From Mycoplasmopsis canis PG 14 (lineage in GTDB: Bacteria > Bacillota_I > Bacilli_A > Mycoplasmatales > Metamycoplasmataceae): a stretch of DNA of 64,000 nucleotides. Positions within the stretch are counted from its first letter, which is position 1. Each line of letters begins with the position of its first letter. Position numbers and translations under genes: made by a program. This document shows, in pieces, positions 21,977 through 34,414 of this stretch. The DNA lies in the NCBI RefSeq assembly GCF_001553195.1, contig NZ_CP014281.1, forward strand, positions 833,444 through 897,443. Direction: 5' to 3'. The notes beneath the pieces were generated by a model. That model had not been told where the DNA came from, ran no database searches, and saw only the letters and a program-made list of their open reading frames with translations.

Positions 21977-22579
21977 ATGTTAAATTTTGAAAAAGAAAAT
22001 TTTAAAGGTATTTTAGTCGCTGGATGTGATGAAGCTGGAAGAGGTCCGGTTTGCGGGCCTTTGGTTGCTGCATGCGTTATTTTACCTCTTGATTACGCGA
22101 ATGAAATGATTGATGATTCTAAGAAATTATCTGAAAAGAAAAGGGAAATCCTTTTTGAGGAAATAAAACAGAATGCAATTGATTATTATATTGAAATACG
22201 TAGTGTTGATGAAATTAATAAAACAAATCCAAAAAAAGAATCACAAATTGGCATGGCCAATGCAATTAAAAAACTAAAGATAAAACCAGAACATGTATTA
22301 ACAGACTTTGAAAAAATTGATATTGAGATACCTCAAACTAATTTGATAAAAGGTGATCAACTTTCTTTGAATATTGCTGCAGCTTCTATTTTAGCAAAAG
22401 TTACAAGAGATAAAATTTTACAAGAATATGCTTTAAAATACCCAGAATATGGATTTGAAAATCATAAAGGCTATTTAACTAAACAACACTTAGAGGCACT
22501 TAGAAAATATGGTGTTATAGAAAGCTTTTATAGAACTAAATATAAACCTATAAAAGATTTAATAAATAAAAAAGATTAA
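21977..22579 (+). CDS. rnhB: Ribonuclease HII
   Basis: Cleaves the RNA strand of RNA-DNA hybrids and removes single ribonucleotides from DNA. The product has 200 residues. The hallmark CDEAGRGPVCGPLVAA is near residue 17 and holds catalytic Asp and Glu. Further conserved segments are DSKKLSEKKR and the GDQLSLNIAAASILAKVTRD block. The leader is nearly absent (see promoter). The upstream hypothetical gene is divergent. Confidence 0.95.
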   Translation: MLNFEKENFKGILVAGCDEAGRGPVCGPLVAACVILPLDYANEMIDDSKKLSEKKREILFEEIKQNAIDYYIEIRSVDEINKTNPKKESQIGMANAIKKLKIKPEHVLTDFEKIDIEIPQTNLIKGDQLSLNIAAASILAKVTRDKILQEYALKYPEYGFENHKGYLTKQHLEALRKYGVIESFYRTKYKPIKDLINKKD

Positions 22580-22628
22580 AGTTTAGTTTATGAAAAGGAT
22601 TTCTATTTTCTGCTTTTTTTAATAAAAC

Positions 22629-22657
22629 TTGACCAGTCATATTTTTAATGATAAAAC
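22629..22657 (+). promoter_or_regulatory. Promoter of the lipoprotein gene at 22676
   Basis: TTGACC (-35) and an extended -10 TG-A-TAAAAC are separated by 17 bases. It is the most complete promoter in the window. Confidence 0.6.
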
Positions 22658-22675
22658 ATAAAAAAAGGGGCAATA

Positions 22676-23944
22676 ATGAAAATTAAAAAATTAGTATTTT
22701 TAATAATTCCATCTATAACTTCATTACCTCTAGTTATTTCTTGTAATAATGTTGATGAAAAAGAATATAATAAAGTGACATTTGAATATCTATTACAAAA
22801 AAATAATGAAGAAAATGGTGTGGTACAAAATTCAACTTTTATTTTAGATTTGGCAACGACAAAAAATGAAAAATTTTTAGAAAATGAAAATATTGTTTTA
22901 AATGATGAAAAGGATTTTGAAAAGAATATAGTCGAAAATTTTTTAAGTAAATCTAAATTAAAATCAATTCCGAAAAAAGATATTTATGAAGAATTTGAAA
23001 GAAGATTTTTAAGCTCTAAAAAAATTAGCGATGTCTTAAAAGAAAATAATATATATGTTTACGAAGAAAGTGGAAAAAATAATTATCATTTCATACAAAC
23101 TAAAAATAAAAAATTGTATTGGAAAGTTAATGTAGATGATATTTACGGATATCAAAACCTTATCAATAAAGAAGATTTTTCAAAATACTTTATTGTTTTT
23201 ATCAGACCAAAAAACTACATTGTAAAATCACCCTCAAAACTAATAAATGGGGTACAAGAAGCTAAAGAAATTTATGATGAATTAAAAAGTAACTTTAAAA
23301 AAGATATTTCAATTTTAGATAATGACACTAAATTTGTTTCACCAATTTATCAAATCAATAGAAACTCAACTTATTTGCACGAAAAAAGTGAATTCGCTTG
23401 AAATATTTTAGAAGACAACTATAGGACAATAACTAATACAGATGAATATAATAGTATTTTTAAAAATTGATTTTCGAAAATTAAAGAAAAAGATGCATCA
23501 TTAGATGAAAAAGCTGAAATCCTTAAAGCAAAAGATGATTTTAGAAATAAATTTTTAAACAATATTTCTGTTGAAGAAATATTAAATTATTACAATATTT
23601 TCATATATGAAGGTTCTAAACACAAATATAATGGTGATTTTAAAAATTATTTATATGAAGGGCTTGAAAATAATGAGATTATTTCTATGGAGCAAACTTC
23701 TTGAACAAGATTAGATTCTATAGTTATTTACAATAATGAAAATAATCAAATTTCAATAACTGAGAATGAAGGTTTACCTACAATTAATATTATTACTTCC
23801 TCATCAGATAATGATTATTTCAAAAATCAAAAATGATTCGAAGTAGTTTTGGTTCCTAAAACTAAGAAAATATTATTCAATCCTGATTTATCAAAAAGTG
23901 AAAAAATTTGAAATTTAGCTATTTTACAAAGAAAAAAATCTTAA
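22676..23944 (+). CDS. Putative lipoprotein of unknown function
   Basis: 422 residues with UGA as Trp. A lysine-rich N-terminus and hydrophobic stretch end at the lipobox VISC (Cys about residue 23), so Lgt should lipidate it and it should sit outside the membrane. The rest is rich in Lys, Glu, Asn and Ile and shows no recognisable domain. It has its own good promoter and a terminator downstream, so it is a single-gene unit. The SD AAAAGGGG precedes the ATG. Function unknown. Confidence 0.8.
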
Positions 23945-23961
23945 TTTTTATAAATAAAATT

Positions 23962-23996
23962 AAAACTGCTTGTGGTTTTTCTGCAAGTGGTTTTAT
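23962..23996 (+). terminator. Terminator after the lipoprotein gene
   Basis: An 11-bp stem AAAACTGCTTG/CAAGTGGTTTT, with two G-T pairs, ends in T-rich sequence. Confidence 0.6.
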
Positions 23997-24048
23997 AATT
24001 TTATAAAATAATAAAATATATTAAAAAAAATTAAATGTGTAATAAAAT

Positions 24049-24054
24049 TATAAT
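24049..24054 (+). promoter_or_regulatory. -10 box directly before ecfA1
   Basis: TATAAT ends 4 bases before the ATG at 24059, which suggests a leaderless ecfA operon transcript. Confidence 0.4.
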
Positions 24055-24058
24055 AATT

Positions 24059-24859
24059 ATGATTAAGGTAGAAAATGTTATTTTTAGTTACAAGCCTGGT
24101 GTGCAAAAACCCGCTTTAGATAATGTGAGTTTTGAAATAAAAAAAGGTGAGTATGTTGCTGTTTTAGGTCACAATGGTAGCGGAAAGAGTACTCTTTCTA
24201 AATTATTAGTTGCTTTATTAAAACCTCAAGAAGGAGAAATTTCTATTGACGGCATTCAATATAGCAGAAAAAACTTACTCCAAATAAGAAAGAAAATTGG
24301 CATTATTTTTCAAAACCCTGATAACCAATTTATAGGTTCATCTGTTGAGGATGATATTGCTTTTGGTCTTGAAAATAAAAAAGTTCCTCAAAAAGAAATG
24401 AAAGAAATTATTCATCATTTTGCTAAAAAGGTTGATATGCTTGATCATTTAGAAAGAGAACCTGAAAACCTTTCTGGAGGACAAAAACAAAGAGTTGCTA
24501 TAGCTTCTGTTTTAGCATTAGATCCAGAAGTAATAATTTTTGATGAAGTAACTTCAATGCTTGATCCAAAGGGTAAAAATAGTGTATTAAGTATTATTAA
24601 AGAAATTAAAGAAAAAAGAGAAAAAACTTTAATTTCTATTACACATGATATGGACGAAGCCATCTTAGCAGATAAATGTTTAGTATTTGCTAATGGAAAG
24701 TTAATTGCGACCGGTGATCCAAAAACCATTTTAAACAATAAAGATATTATTGAAGTAGCTAAAATAGACTCTCCATTCATTTATAAACTAAGCTCTTTAT
24801 TAAATGGTATTGAGCCAACATATGATAGAAAGGAATTGATATCTAAAATATGCAAATAA
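24059..24859 (+). CDS. ecfA1: ECF transporter ATPase A1
   Basis: ATP-binding subunit of an energy-coupling-factor transporter for vitamins or metals, 266 residues. Walker A is GHNGSGKST, the Q-loop is FQNPDNQF as in EcfA, the signature is LSGGQKQR, and Walker B VIIFDE is followed by HD of the switch. An in-frame ATG at 24035 would add MCNKIIII, which is unlike family N-termini, so 24059 is preferred. Neither has an SD. It overlaps ecfA2 by 10 bases. Substrate-specific S subunits are not encoded here. Confidence 0.93.
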   Translation: MIKVENVIFSYKPGVQKPALDNVSFEIKKGEYVAVLGHNGSGKSTLSKLLVALLKPQEGEISIDGIQYSRKNLLQIRKKIGIIFQNPDNQFIGSSVEDDIAFGLENKKVPQKEMKEIIHHFAKKVDMLDHLEREPENLSGGQKQRVAIASVLALDPEVIIFDEVTSMLDPKGKNSVLSIIKEIKEKREKTLISITHDMDEAILADKCLVFANGKLIATGDPKTILNNKDIIEVAKIDSPFIYKLSSLLNGIEPTYDRKELISKICK

Positions 24860-25734
24860 AAATCAATAATTTGAAACATGTTTTTAATAAAAACTCTCCT
24901 TGAGAATTCCTTGCTCTTGATGGTATTAACTTAAATATTAAAGATGGGGAATATATAGGTGTAATAGGAGCGACAGGTTCAGGTAAAACCACATTAATTG
25001 AACACTTTAACGGTCTTCTTAGAGCTACTAACGGAAATATTGAATGAGATTTTATTAAAGATAATATTCAACAAAAGTTTATTTATGGCGAAACTAAAAG
25101 TAAATTTAAAATTAAAGATTTAAGAAAAAAAATAGGGATTGTTTTTCAATTCGCTGAATATCAGCTATTTAAGAATACAATTAAAGAAGATATAGCTTTT
25201 GGACCAATTGCATTCGGAGTACCTAAAGATGAAGCTTACAAAATCGCAAGAGAATGTCTGCTAGAAGTAGGTTTATCTGAAGACTATCTCGAAAGAAGTC
25301 CTTTTGAATTATCAGGGGGACAAAAACGTAGAGTTGCTATTGCTGGTATTCTTGCAATGAATCCTGATTTTATGGTATTTGATGAACCTACTGCTGGTTT
25401 AGATCCTGTCGGGGTTAAAGATATATTAGATATACTAACTAATTTACATAAATCTGGTAAAACTATCATAAATGTAACTCACGATCTTGATCATGTTTTG
25501 GAAAGAGCTGAAAGAGTTATAATGCTTAAAAAAGGTAAAATTGTTGCTGATAATAATGCTTATGATGTTTTAAGTGATATTCATTTTTTGAGAGAAAATC
25601 ACTTGCAACCACCTCAACTTTTAGATTTTGTTTTAGAATTAAGAGAAAAAGGTATCAATGTTCCTAAAGTAAGAAATATTGAAGAATTAGCGCATTTTTT
25701 AAATAATGAAGTATTAACGAAGGAAGGTAAATAA
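24850..25734 (+). CDS. ecfA2: ECF transporter ATPase A2
   Basis: Second ATPase of the ECF module, 294 residues. Walker [11 protein letters not shown]-loop FQFAEYQLF (the FAEYQLF form is typical of EcfA2), signature LSGGQKRR and Walker [14 protein letters not shown] are seen. Two UGA codons near 24900 and 25045 are Trp. Its start lies inside ecfA1 and its stop overlaps the ecfT start (TAATG), so the three genes are translationally coupled. Confidence 0.94.
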
Positions 25735-26789
25735 TGAAAAGTATTTTCGGACGTTACATTCCAGGTAACACTTTTATGTATAGAATAGACCCTAGAATAA
25801 AAGTGTTACTAAGTATTTTAATAATAATTCTTATTTTTATTGCTAGCAGTTTTATAGAAATTGGATTAATACTTTTATTTGTTTCTTTTATTTATGTTTT
25901 ATCAACAAAAAAAATTAGACCGGTATTTAAGTTATTAAAATTACCTTTATTTATATCCGTTATTTTGTTCTTTGTAAATATGTATACCGTTAATAGTCAG
26001 ACAGTATTTAAGAATGAATATTATGTGTCGTATTTTTGATCTTTTTTCACTCATTCAGGAAAAGAGTTGGAAGGTATTTCGGGGCAAAAAGTTCGTTGAA
26101 TAGATTTTTATGACCCAAAAATAGTTGGACAAGATACTATTAATTATTACATTAACACATATGGGGAATATGCTAAAGTTCAATATGGTTTTTCATTAAA
26201 CTCGCTTAACAGAACTCTTTCATTAATGAGTAGAATATATATAATGGTTTTAACAACTAGTTTATTAACAAATACAACTAGACCTATCTTATTAAATAAA
26301 TCGATAGAAAGTTTATTGTGACCTCTAAAATTTCTTTTAATACCCACTCATATTGTTGCAACAATAATTTCTATTGCATTAAGATTTATTCCTACCTTAG
26401 TAGATGAAGCAAACAGAATTATTAAGGCACAATCTTCAAGAGGTGTAGACTTTAAACATGGAAATACTAAGGAGAAAATTGTTGCTTTTACAACTTTAAT
26501 CATCCCTCTTTTTGTTTCATCGTTCCAGAAAGCTGAAGACTTATCTAATTCAATGGAAACAAGAGGTTATGATCCTTATGAAAAAAGAACAAAGTATAGG
26601 GTTTTTAAGTTAAAATGAACAGACTTTTTAATTACATTTATATTTATTTCTATTTTAATTTTATTTGTTTTAAATCATATTATTGTTCAAAATTCTAGTT
26701 TTAATCCTATTGAATGAAGTTTTAATGCATATCATATTGGACATTATACTGTTCCTAATATTTTTATAATAACGAAAATAGTTGCATAA
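25734..26789 (+). CDS. ecfT: ECF transporter transmembrane subunit T
   Basis: Membrane scaffold that couples the two ATPases to S subunits, 351 residues with UGA as Trp. The N-terminal RIDPRIK motif is typical. Several hydrophobic helices follow, and the two coupling motifs appear as QSSRGVDF and METRGYDP (usual form Ala-Arg-Gly). A hydrophilic insert of about 80 residues after the first helices (about residues 95-165) is longer than in many EcfT proteins. It shares a TAATG overlap with ecfA2. Confidence 0.93.
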
Positions 26790-26840
26790 AATAATTAAAA
26801 TAATATCTTTAGCAAGGTATTATTTTAATTATTCAATTTT
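26790..26840 (+). terminator. Terminator of the ecf operon
   Basis: A perfect 16-bp inverted repeat, with arms at 26790-26805 and 26818-26833, is followed by CAATTTTTTA. It starts at the ecfT stop. Confidence 0.75.
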
Positions 26841-26867
26841 TTATTTTGGCTAATTAATTTTTATTAA

Positions 26868-26876
26868 TGTTATAAT
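26868..26876 (+). promoter_or_regulatory. Extended -10 promoter of parC
   Basis: TGTTATAAT is a perfect extended -10 box and is identical to the one before rpsL. The leader is about 33 bases. Confidence 0.65.
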
Positions 26877-26915
26877 TAAATAAATATTTAATTAACTAAT
26901 AACTAAGGACTTTAA

Positions 26916-29483
26916 ATGAGTAAACTAATTAAAGAAAAAATTGAAAAGATTGTTGAAGAAACTCTTGAAAAGACAATGTCTGAGCGTTTTGAAAAATATG
27001 CAAAATATGTCATCCAACAAAGAGCATTACCTGATGTTAGAGATGGTTTAAAACCAGTTCAAAGGCGTATTTTATATTCAATGTTTGGTTTAGGCCTAGA
27101 TAGTGATAAACCATACAAAAAATCAGCTCGTGTTGTTGGTGATGTAATTGGTAAGTATCACCCCCATGGTGACTCTTCAGTTTATGAAGCAATGGTTAAT
27201 ATGTCTCAATGGTGAAAGATGAACTCACCAATTTTGGATATGCACGGAAATATAGGTTCAATAGATGATGACCCTGCTGCTCAAATGAGATATACTGAAG
27301 TTAGATTATCAAAAGTTGCTCATTACATGATAGGTGATATAAAGAAAAAGACAACTTTATTTGTTCCAAACTTTGATGATTCAGAAACTGAACCAATTGT
27401 ATTGCCTTCTTTATATCCTAACTTACTCGTTAATGGTGCTATGGGTATAGCGGTAGGTATGGCAACAAATATGTTACCTCATAATTTAAACGAAATAATT
27501 GATGCATCTATTCAAAAAATAAAAGATCCTAATATAACATTAACAAAAATTATGAAGTATATAAAAGGTCCTGATTTTCCAACCGGTGGAATAATATACG
27601 GAAATAAAGGAATCGTAGAAGGATTTGAAACAGGGAATAATTCTGCGAAAGCAAAAATAAGACTTTTTAGTAAATATAAAATTTCTGAAAACTCACAAAA
27701 TAAATTTATTGAGATAACAGAAATACCATATGGTATAGTAAAATCTTCTTTAGTATATTCAATTGATTTATTAATACAAAACAAAACGATTTCTGGTTTA
27801 GTTGAAGTTAGAGATCAATCAGACAGAAATGGAATTAATATCCTTCTTACATTAGAAAAAAATGTAAATGAAAAAAGTGTTTTAACTTATCTATTTGAAA
27901 AGACTAAGCTACAGAACACTTATAACTATAATAATGTTGTAATTATTAACGGTAGGCCAAGAATTGCTAATTTAATGATGTTACTATATAGTTATGTAAG
28001 TCAAGTTAAAGATGTTAAAACAAAAACTTTACAATTTGACTTAGAAAAAGCTAAGCTAAGGTTAGAAATTGTTTTAGGTCTTATAAAAGTTTCAGAGATA
28101 ACTGATGAAGTTATTAAAGTCATAAGAAACGCAGAAGGTTCAAAAGCAGGGGTTGTTATTGCTTTAATGCAACACTTTGATTTTACAGAAAACCAAGCAA
28201 TAGCAATTGCTGAATTAAGATTATACAAATTAAGCAAGACTGATAAAATTGCCTTGCTAAATGAAAAGGGTGAATTAGAAAATACAATAAAACGTTATGA
28301 ATTACTTTTAAGTGATGATAATGAATTCAATAATTTTATAATTGAAGAACTTAAATTAATTAAAAAACTTTTTGGTTGAGAAAGAAAAACTCAAATTGTA
28401 GAATCAGAATTTGATTTATCTTATGATGAAACAGATTTAATAAAAGATGAATCAACTTATATCGCTATAAGTAAATTGGGTTATGTCAAAAGATTTTCAG
28501 AGAGAATTGCTGAAGCGAATTCACTATCTACATATACTTTAAAAGAAGATGATTCTCTTATTTATTTCAATAAAACAAACACAATGAAAACATTACTTGT
28601 TTTTACTAGTTTAGGAAATTATATACAAATACCTATTTACAAAATAAATGAAACAAAGTGAAAAGATTTAGGTTCTAAATTAAGCGATATTGCTGAATTT
28701 AAAATAAATGAAAAAGTTGTTTCTATTATTGAAGTTACAAATTGAAGCGAAAATGTCTTTGTTATCTTAGGAACAAAACAAGGATTATTTAAAAAAGTTA
28801 AACTTAGCGACTTTAAGATACAAAGATTAAATAAAAGTTATACAGCTATAGGCATTGCTAATGATGATGAATTAATTAACGCTACTTTAAGTAATGGGTT
28901 ATTGAATATTGTTATTATAACCGAGTCGGGTCTTGCATCTATGTATACCGAAACAGATGTAGCAATTTATTCGCCAAAAGCTAAAGGAAATAAAGGTGTT
29001 TATTTATCGTTAAATGACAAAGTTGCTGGATTTACTGTAGTAAATTCCGCTGATATCGTTAATATTGTTTCTTCATCAGGTAAATTAAAACAAATTAAAT
29101 CATCAGAAATTTTACCTATACCAAAAAATATTAAAGGTAAAAAAATCTTTGATAGTAAATTAAATGGAACAATTAAAGATGTTCATATAAATAAAGATGA
29201 CAAAATAATTGCGCTTAACGGCAATAACCAATGTTTAATAGAAAAAATTTCTGACTATACAAATAATAAAATTTCAAGCAAGATAATCGACTTAGAAATA
29301 CCGCAATTGTTGGAAATTTCTTTCCTTAAAGTATGAACAGATGAAACAATAGAATTTAAAAATATGTTTACTGCTGAAGTAAGAAAAGAAGAGGAAGAAG
29401 TTTTTGCTTTAAGCGAACAAACTCTTGAGGAAAGTTCAAGAAAGTTAGAAGAACTTTTAAAGAAAATTAATGGAGGAAAATAA
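26916..29483 (+). CDS. parC: DNA topoisomerase IV subunit A
   Basis: Breakage-reunion subunit that decatenates daughter chromosomes, 855 residues. The quinolone-region motif [19 protein letters not shown] and the catalytic Tyr126 in [12 protein letters not shown] are present. NFDDSETEP and LYPNLLVNG favour ParC over GyrA, as does the lack of a clear GyrA box. A coiled dimer region and a C-terminal beta-pinwheel follow. parE is not adjacent here; immediately upstream is the ecf operon. The end overlaps the leader of lysS, and its last codons (AATGGAGGAAAA) supply the lysS SD. Confidence 0.93.
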
Positions 29484-29487
29484 AAAA

Positions 29488-30984
<1,497 letters not shown>

Positions 30985-31005
30985 ATATTTTATATAAGCA
31001 TTCAA

Positions 31006-31865
31006 CTAATTTGCAACTGTCGAACCTGATGAATTAGTAATCGTAGAAGGTGTTGAATCACTCGGTACTCCACCATTATCAGTTTCTGATGTTGATGGAT
31101 TGGCATTACTTGTATTGTTAGGAGGCGTTTGCAGATTTCCGTCCTTTGGTTTTGAAGGTTTTGTTTCCTCGTTTTTAATTGGCTCAGGATTTTTTGTCAT
31201 CGGTATGACTAGTTTTTGGACAAAATTCTTTTTGCTAATCTTCTCATCTGAGAGTTTGTAATAAATTGTTAAAATTCTTGTGTTGGGATCGTATTCTGCT
31301 TTAAAATTTTTGTTTTTAGGTTCATTTTTATATTTGGCTCTTCGGCAGAAATTAAAACATTTGTTTCAAAACCATCCTTTAATTTAAATAAGTTATTTGA
31401 ACTATTTTCTCATCTTGAGTTTTTAAGAACTGACTTGCCACCTGTTCCTTTAATGCTATAAAAAGGATATTTAGTATCTTTATCTTCTCTATATTTTTGT
31501 ATAGCAAATTTTATTTCTTTATCCTTTTGACTAGCTATTTTCTTGTTGTATATGTAATCGAATTTAGCGCCTATATCTTCAATAGAAGGATCTATTATAA
31601 AAATATTTTCATATTTTGATTCTTCATTATTAGAAATATTTTTTTGATCATTCTTTGGATCTTTCGTTAATTCAGAAACTGATTCATTATTTTTATTTTT
31701 TTGTTTGTCCTTATCTTCATTAATAGTTGTTTTTTTAGAATCATTTGCCGCTTTTGATGATGACGTTTCTTTGCTAGGAGAACAAGAAATCGCACTAATA
31801 AATAAAGTTGTTGCATTTAAAATCCCTAACGAAATAAAAATTGTTTTTCATTTTTTCGTTTCAAT
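31006..31865 (-). pseudogene. Decayed lipoprotein gene (no ATG start, frameshift)
   Basis: Reading the minus strand from 31865 gives KKWKTIFISLGILNATT..., then a lipobox-like AISC, a Ser/Lys/Asn-rich linker and a long hydrophilic domain. This frame has no ATG, GTG or TTG near its beginning; only ATT at 31865 follows an in-frame TAA. At about 31321-31344 a one-base slip next to an A5 run (minus strand) is needed to continue into the C-terminal tail NFKAEYDPNTRILTIYYKL and the Pro/Thr/Ser-rich end (31006-31200). It is probably an inactivated variable lipoprotein, though phase variation is possible. No function is assigned. Confidence 0.65.
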
Positions 31866-32319
31866 ATCTTATTTCTTTTTGTTTAATACAGTATTGTTAT
31901 ACTCTGTTAATATTCTACACCATAATTTCAAAATATGAAAACATTACCATAAATTTTAATATTTTCCTTTTATCAAATTAAACAATAGATATAATTATTT
32001 TGTAGTTAATTCAATATTTCCGTTTTAGTTTCAACTCCTGAATAAAATATATTTTTATAAAAAATTAAATAAAAGTCTAAATATAATGCAAACTCTTTAA
32101 TAACAGTTTTCCTTCTTTAAATTAATTTTTACTTACTTTCTAATTATTGTTTTTTTATTTTTTCAATTTTACTTCCTTCCTTTATATTAAAAATTAATTA
32201 ACTAGAGAATTAACTACAAAAACCTAATAATACTATCAATAATAAATAACAACTTATGATTAAGAGGCAAAAATATTTTATGATTATGGATATTTTCAAT
32301 CCTAGCTTGCTTTTTAGTA
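31866..32319. other. AT-rich non-coding stretch with a 15-bp inverted repeat
   Basis: No gene is supported here. The perfect 15-bp inverted pair TTTTGTAGTTAATTC (31998-32012) and GAATTAACTACAAAA (32207-32221) is the only structure noted. The stretch lies between a pseudogene and an IS fragment and is likely decayed DNA. Confidence 0.5.
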
Positions 32320-32484
32320 TGTTGTTTTTTGTTTAGAAAATTTAAAAAAATTGATTTATTTCATTTTTTAAAAAATGAGTTTCTACTTGTGTTTAAAATT
32401 CTTTTTCTTTGACTATAAATATAAAGAGGCTCTTCTTTAGGTATTTCTTTTCAAATCTCATCTCTATATTTAAATATTAATTAG
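32320..32484 (-). mobile_element. 3' fragment of an IS30-family (IS1630-like) element
   Basis: This stretch is closely similar to 37471-37633 of the intact element, covering the tail of the transposase gene and its downstream bases, with about one change per ten bases and small indels. The frame is broken, and neither inverted repeat is present. It is a relic of an earlier insertion in the same orientation as the intact copy. Confidence 0.8.
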
Positions 32485-32813
32485 AAAAAAATAAATTTAA
32501 GTTATCGTTACTAAATTTTTATAATTTTATTTACCAAAATTATGTTGCCACAAGGCGAAATATCGGCGATAAAAACAATGAAGAGCAAATGTCTACATTT
32601 AAAGATCACTATAATACTTTAATGACTGAAATTAGAAATTCTAACAATAATAATTCCATTTTTTGAAAAATATTGGATTCATATAAAGAAAATCAAAAAA
32701 ATAATTTATTAAAATTAGATGAGTATTTTGCAGGTAACAAATCTAAATCAATTAAGATGATTAATCAATTTATTGATTTAATGAAATTTATCGAAAGTCA
32801 AATTGAATTGTAA
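32485..32813 (+). pseudogene. 3' remnant of an unknown gene next to the IS fragment
   Basis: An open frame without a start runs from about 32485 to the TAA at 32811, with one UGA Trp. The C-terminal part (GDKNNEEQMSTFKDHYNTLM ... KFIESQIEL) is polar and helical and reads as a genuine protein end. The 5' part is missing and replaced by the IS fragment. A terminator follows. The parent family is not recognised. Confidence 0.5.
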
Positions 32814-32819
32814 ATTAAA

Positions 32820-32853
32820 AAAATCAGAATACTATACTCTATTCTGATTTTTA
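32820..32853. terminator. Bidirectional terminator between the gene remnant and hinT
   Basis: A 12-bp stem AAAATCAGAATA/TATTCTGATTTT has T tracts on both strands. It is placed between convergent units and probably serves the hinT operon. Confidence 0.75.
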
Positions 32854-32856
32854 TAT

Positions 32857-33180
32857 TTATTTAAAGGGTATTATATGTACATGAGTGTGGAACACTTCTT
32901 GACCGGCTACGGATCCGGAATTAATTTGTAATTTAAACCCTTTACAATTATTCTCTTTTATATATAATGCCGCTAATTCTCTTGCTATAGCCATTAAATA
33001 TAAATAATCTTCTTCATTATTTTCTAATATATTTGGTTCAGGCGATTTAGGAACTACTAAAAAATGTCCTGGTTGTACTGGTTTTATATCATAAAAAGCT
33101 ATAACTTTTTCATCTTCGTATAAAATATTCGCTTCGATTTCTCTATTTATTATTTTTGTGAAAATACTTTTATTCTGCAT
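32857..33180 (-). CDS. hinT: HIT-family nucleotide-binding protein HinT
   Basis: Purine nucleoside phosphoramidase-type protein, 107 residues. The histidine triad appears as HTHVHIIPF near the C-terminus, and VVPKSPEPNI near the middle is typical. Its start overlaps the end of the P60 gene by 11 bases. In M. hominis HinT is encoded with and binds the P80/P60 membrane complex (hitABL operon), and the same order is seen here. Confidence 0.93.
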   Translation of the reverse strand: MQNKSIFTKIINREIEANILYEDEKVIAFYDIKPVQPGHFLVVPKSPEPNILENNEEDYLYLMAIARELAALYIKENNCKGFKLQINSGSVAGQEVFHTHVHIIPFK

Positions 33181-34414
33181 ATTTTAAACCTTCAATAGCT
33201 TTCTTTAAGTTTTCGTCCTTTAATTCCAACTTAATTTTATTACCCAAAGCTACAAAAGCATCTACGGCGCTATTATACAACGATTGATCAAAACTATATA
33301 AAGAAGTTGATAACTTCACTAAATCATTTGCGAAGTATGTGCCTTCGATTGTTAGCTTTTTAACATTTATTTTAGGAGTTTTTTCTCTTTGAGAAGCATC
33401 TGGGTTATCAATTGTGAATTCTTTACCGATAGGAACAATTCTATTTAAATATGATATTTTGACTTTTTTTCCTTCAGGAGAAATAGAAATAGAATTTGCT
33501 AATGTTTTTGTATTACTATCTACTTTAACTAAATTATTTTTTGAAAAATCATAGAAACCACTTACCACTGAATCAGCTGTCAATTCTTTAAGTGTAGCTA
33601 AAGAATAATCAAAAGATAAAGAAGTTGTTTCTAAACCTTTATAACCTCCTAATGTTGTCTCAAATTCTCTGTTTGAGAAAAGAACATCACTATTTGCTAC
33701 TTTAGATGAATCAAAATGTTTTAGAGATATTTCATTGTAATCACTGATATTATTGATAGTTTTAAACGATGAAGTGAATACGTCATTATCACTTGAACTT
33801 TCGTATAATCATGTTTGGGTTATTTTTTTATTAATTAAATAATCAATCAAGATAAAATTATCTAAAACATAATCATTTTTTCTTGAATCGTATTTTGATG
33901 AGTAAACTTTTTTAATTTCATCTTCGTTTGAAATTGTTAAATACTTATGAACCAATAAATTCTTATTAGTTATTAAATGTACATTTGATTCTTTGTTTAA
34001 ATATAAAATCATAAATTGTTCAAGAGAAATCTCTGGTAAGTAAGAATTTAATAATGATTGCAATTTTTTAAATTCATCAGATTTTAATGCACCTTTTGAT
34101 AATAAATCAGCTATCTGCTTTGAAAGATATTTTGAATCTTTATGTAATTCATTCTTTACAAAAGTCTTATAAACTTGATAAGCCTCGTTTTTAAAGGCTT
34201 GATTTTCAATATTGCTTTTTTCACTAATTTTATAAACATTTTTTAATGTTTCATCAAGTCACATTAATTCAATAACATCTTTTGCGTTAGAAGACGCAAA
34301 AAGTTTATCTTGCTCAATTTTTTCAGTAGTGTTAACATCTCTACCACAAGCTATAGTTAAAACCGGAAAAATTGATAAAGAAGCTAATGGTAATATTTTT
34401 TTAATAAATTTCAT
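33170..34414 (-). CDS. P60-like surface lipoprotein of the P80/P60/HinT complex
   Basis: 414 residues, reading UGA as Trp. N-terminal signal MKFIKKILPLASLSIF ends at the lipobox LTIAC (Cys about residue 23). The rest is hydrophilic and helix-rich with no catalytic motif I can name. The start ATG overlaps the stop of the P80 gene (TAATG), and hinT overlaps its end, so the three are coupled. The assignment to P60 rests on this context and on the lipoprotein form, not on recognised sequence identity. Confidence 0.75.

Noticed and set aside
24035..24058. Upstream ATG for ecfA1
   Set aside because: It would add an odd hydrophobic MCNKIIII extension and has no SD; family members start at MIKVEN-like sequence.
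27216..27218. Apparent stop codons inside parC, fusA, lysS, serS, yidC and the permease
   Set aside because: All are UGA at positions where the families have Trp or a neutral residue. The frame continues, so they reflect genetic code 4 and not decay.
29470..29487. Earlier ATG for lysS
   Set aside because: The only good SD (GGAGG, 29472-29476) lies downstream of it and serves 29488.
31705..31938. Plus-strand frame opposite the lipoprotein pseudogene
   Set aside because: It is antisense to the readable signal and linker and has no SD.
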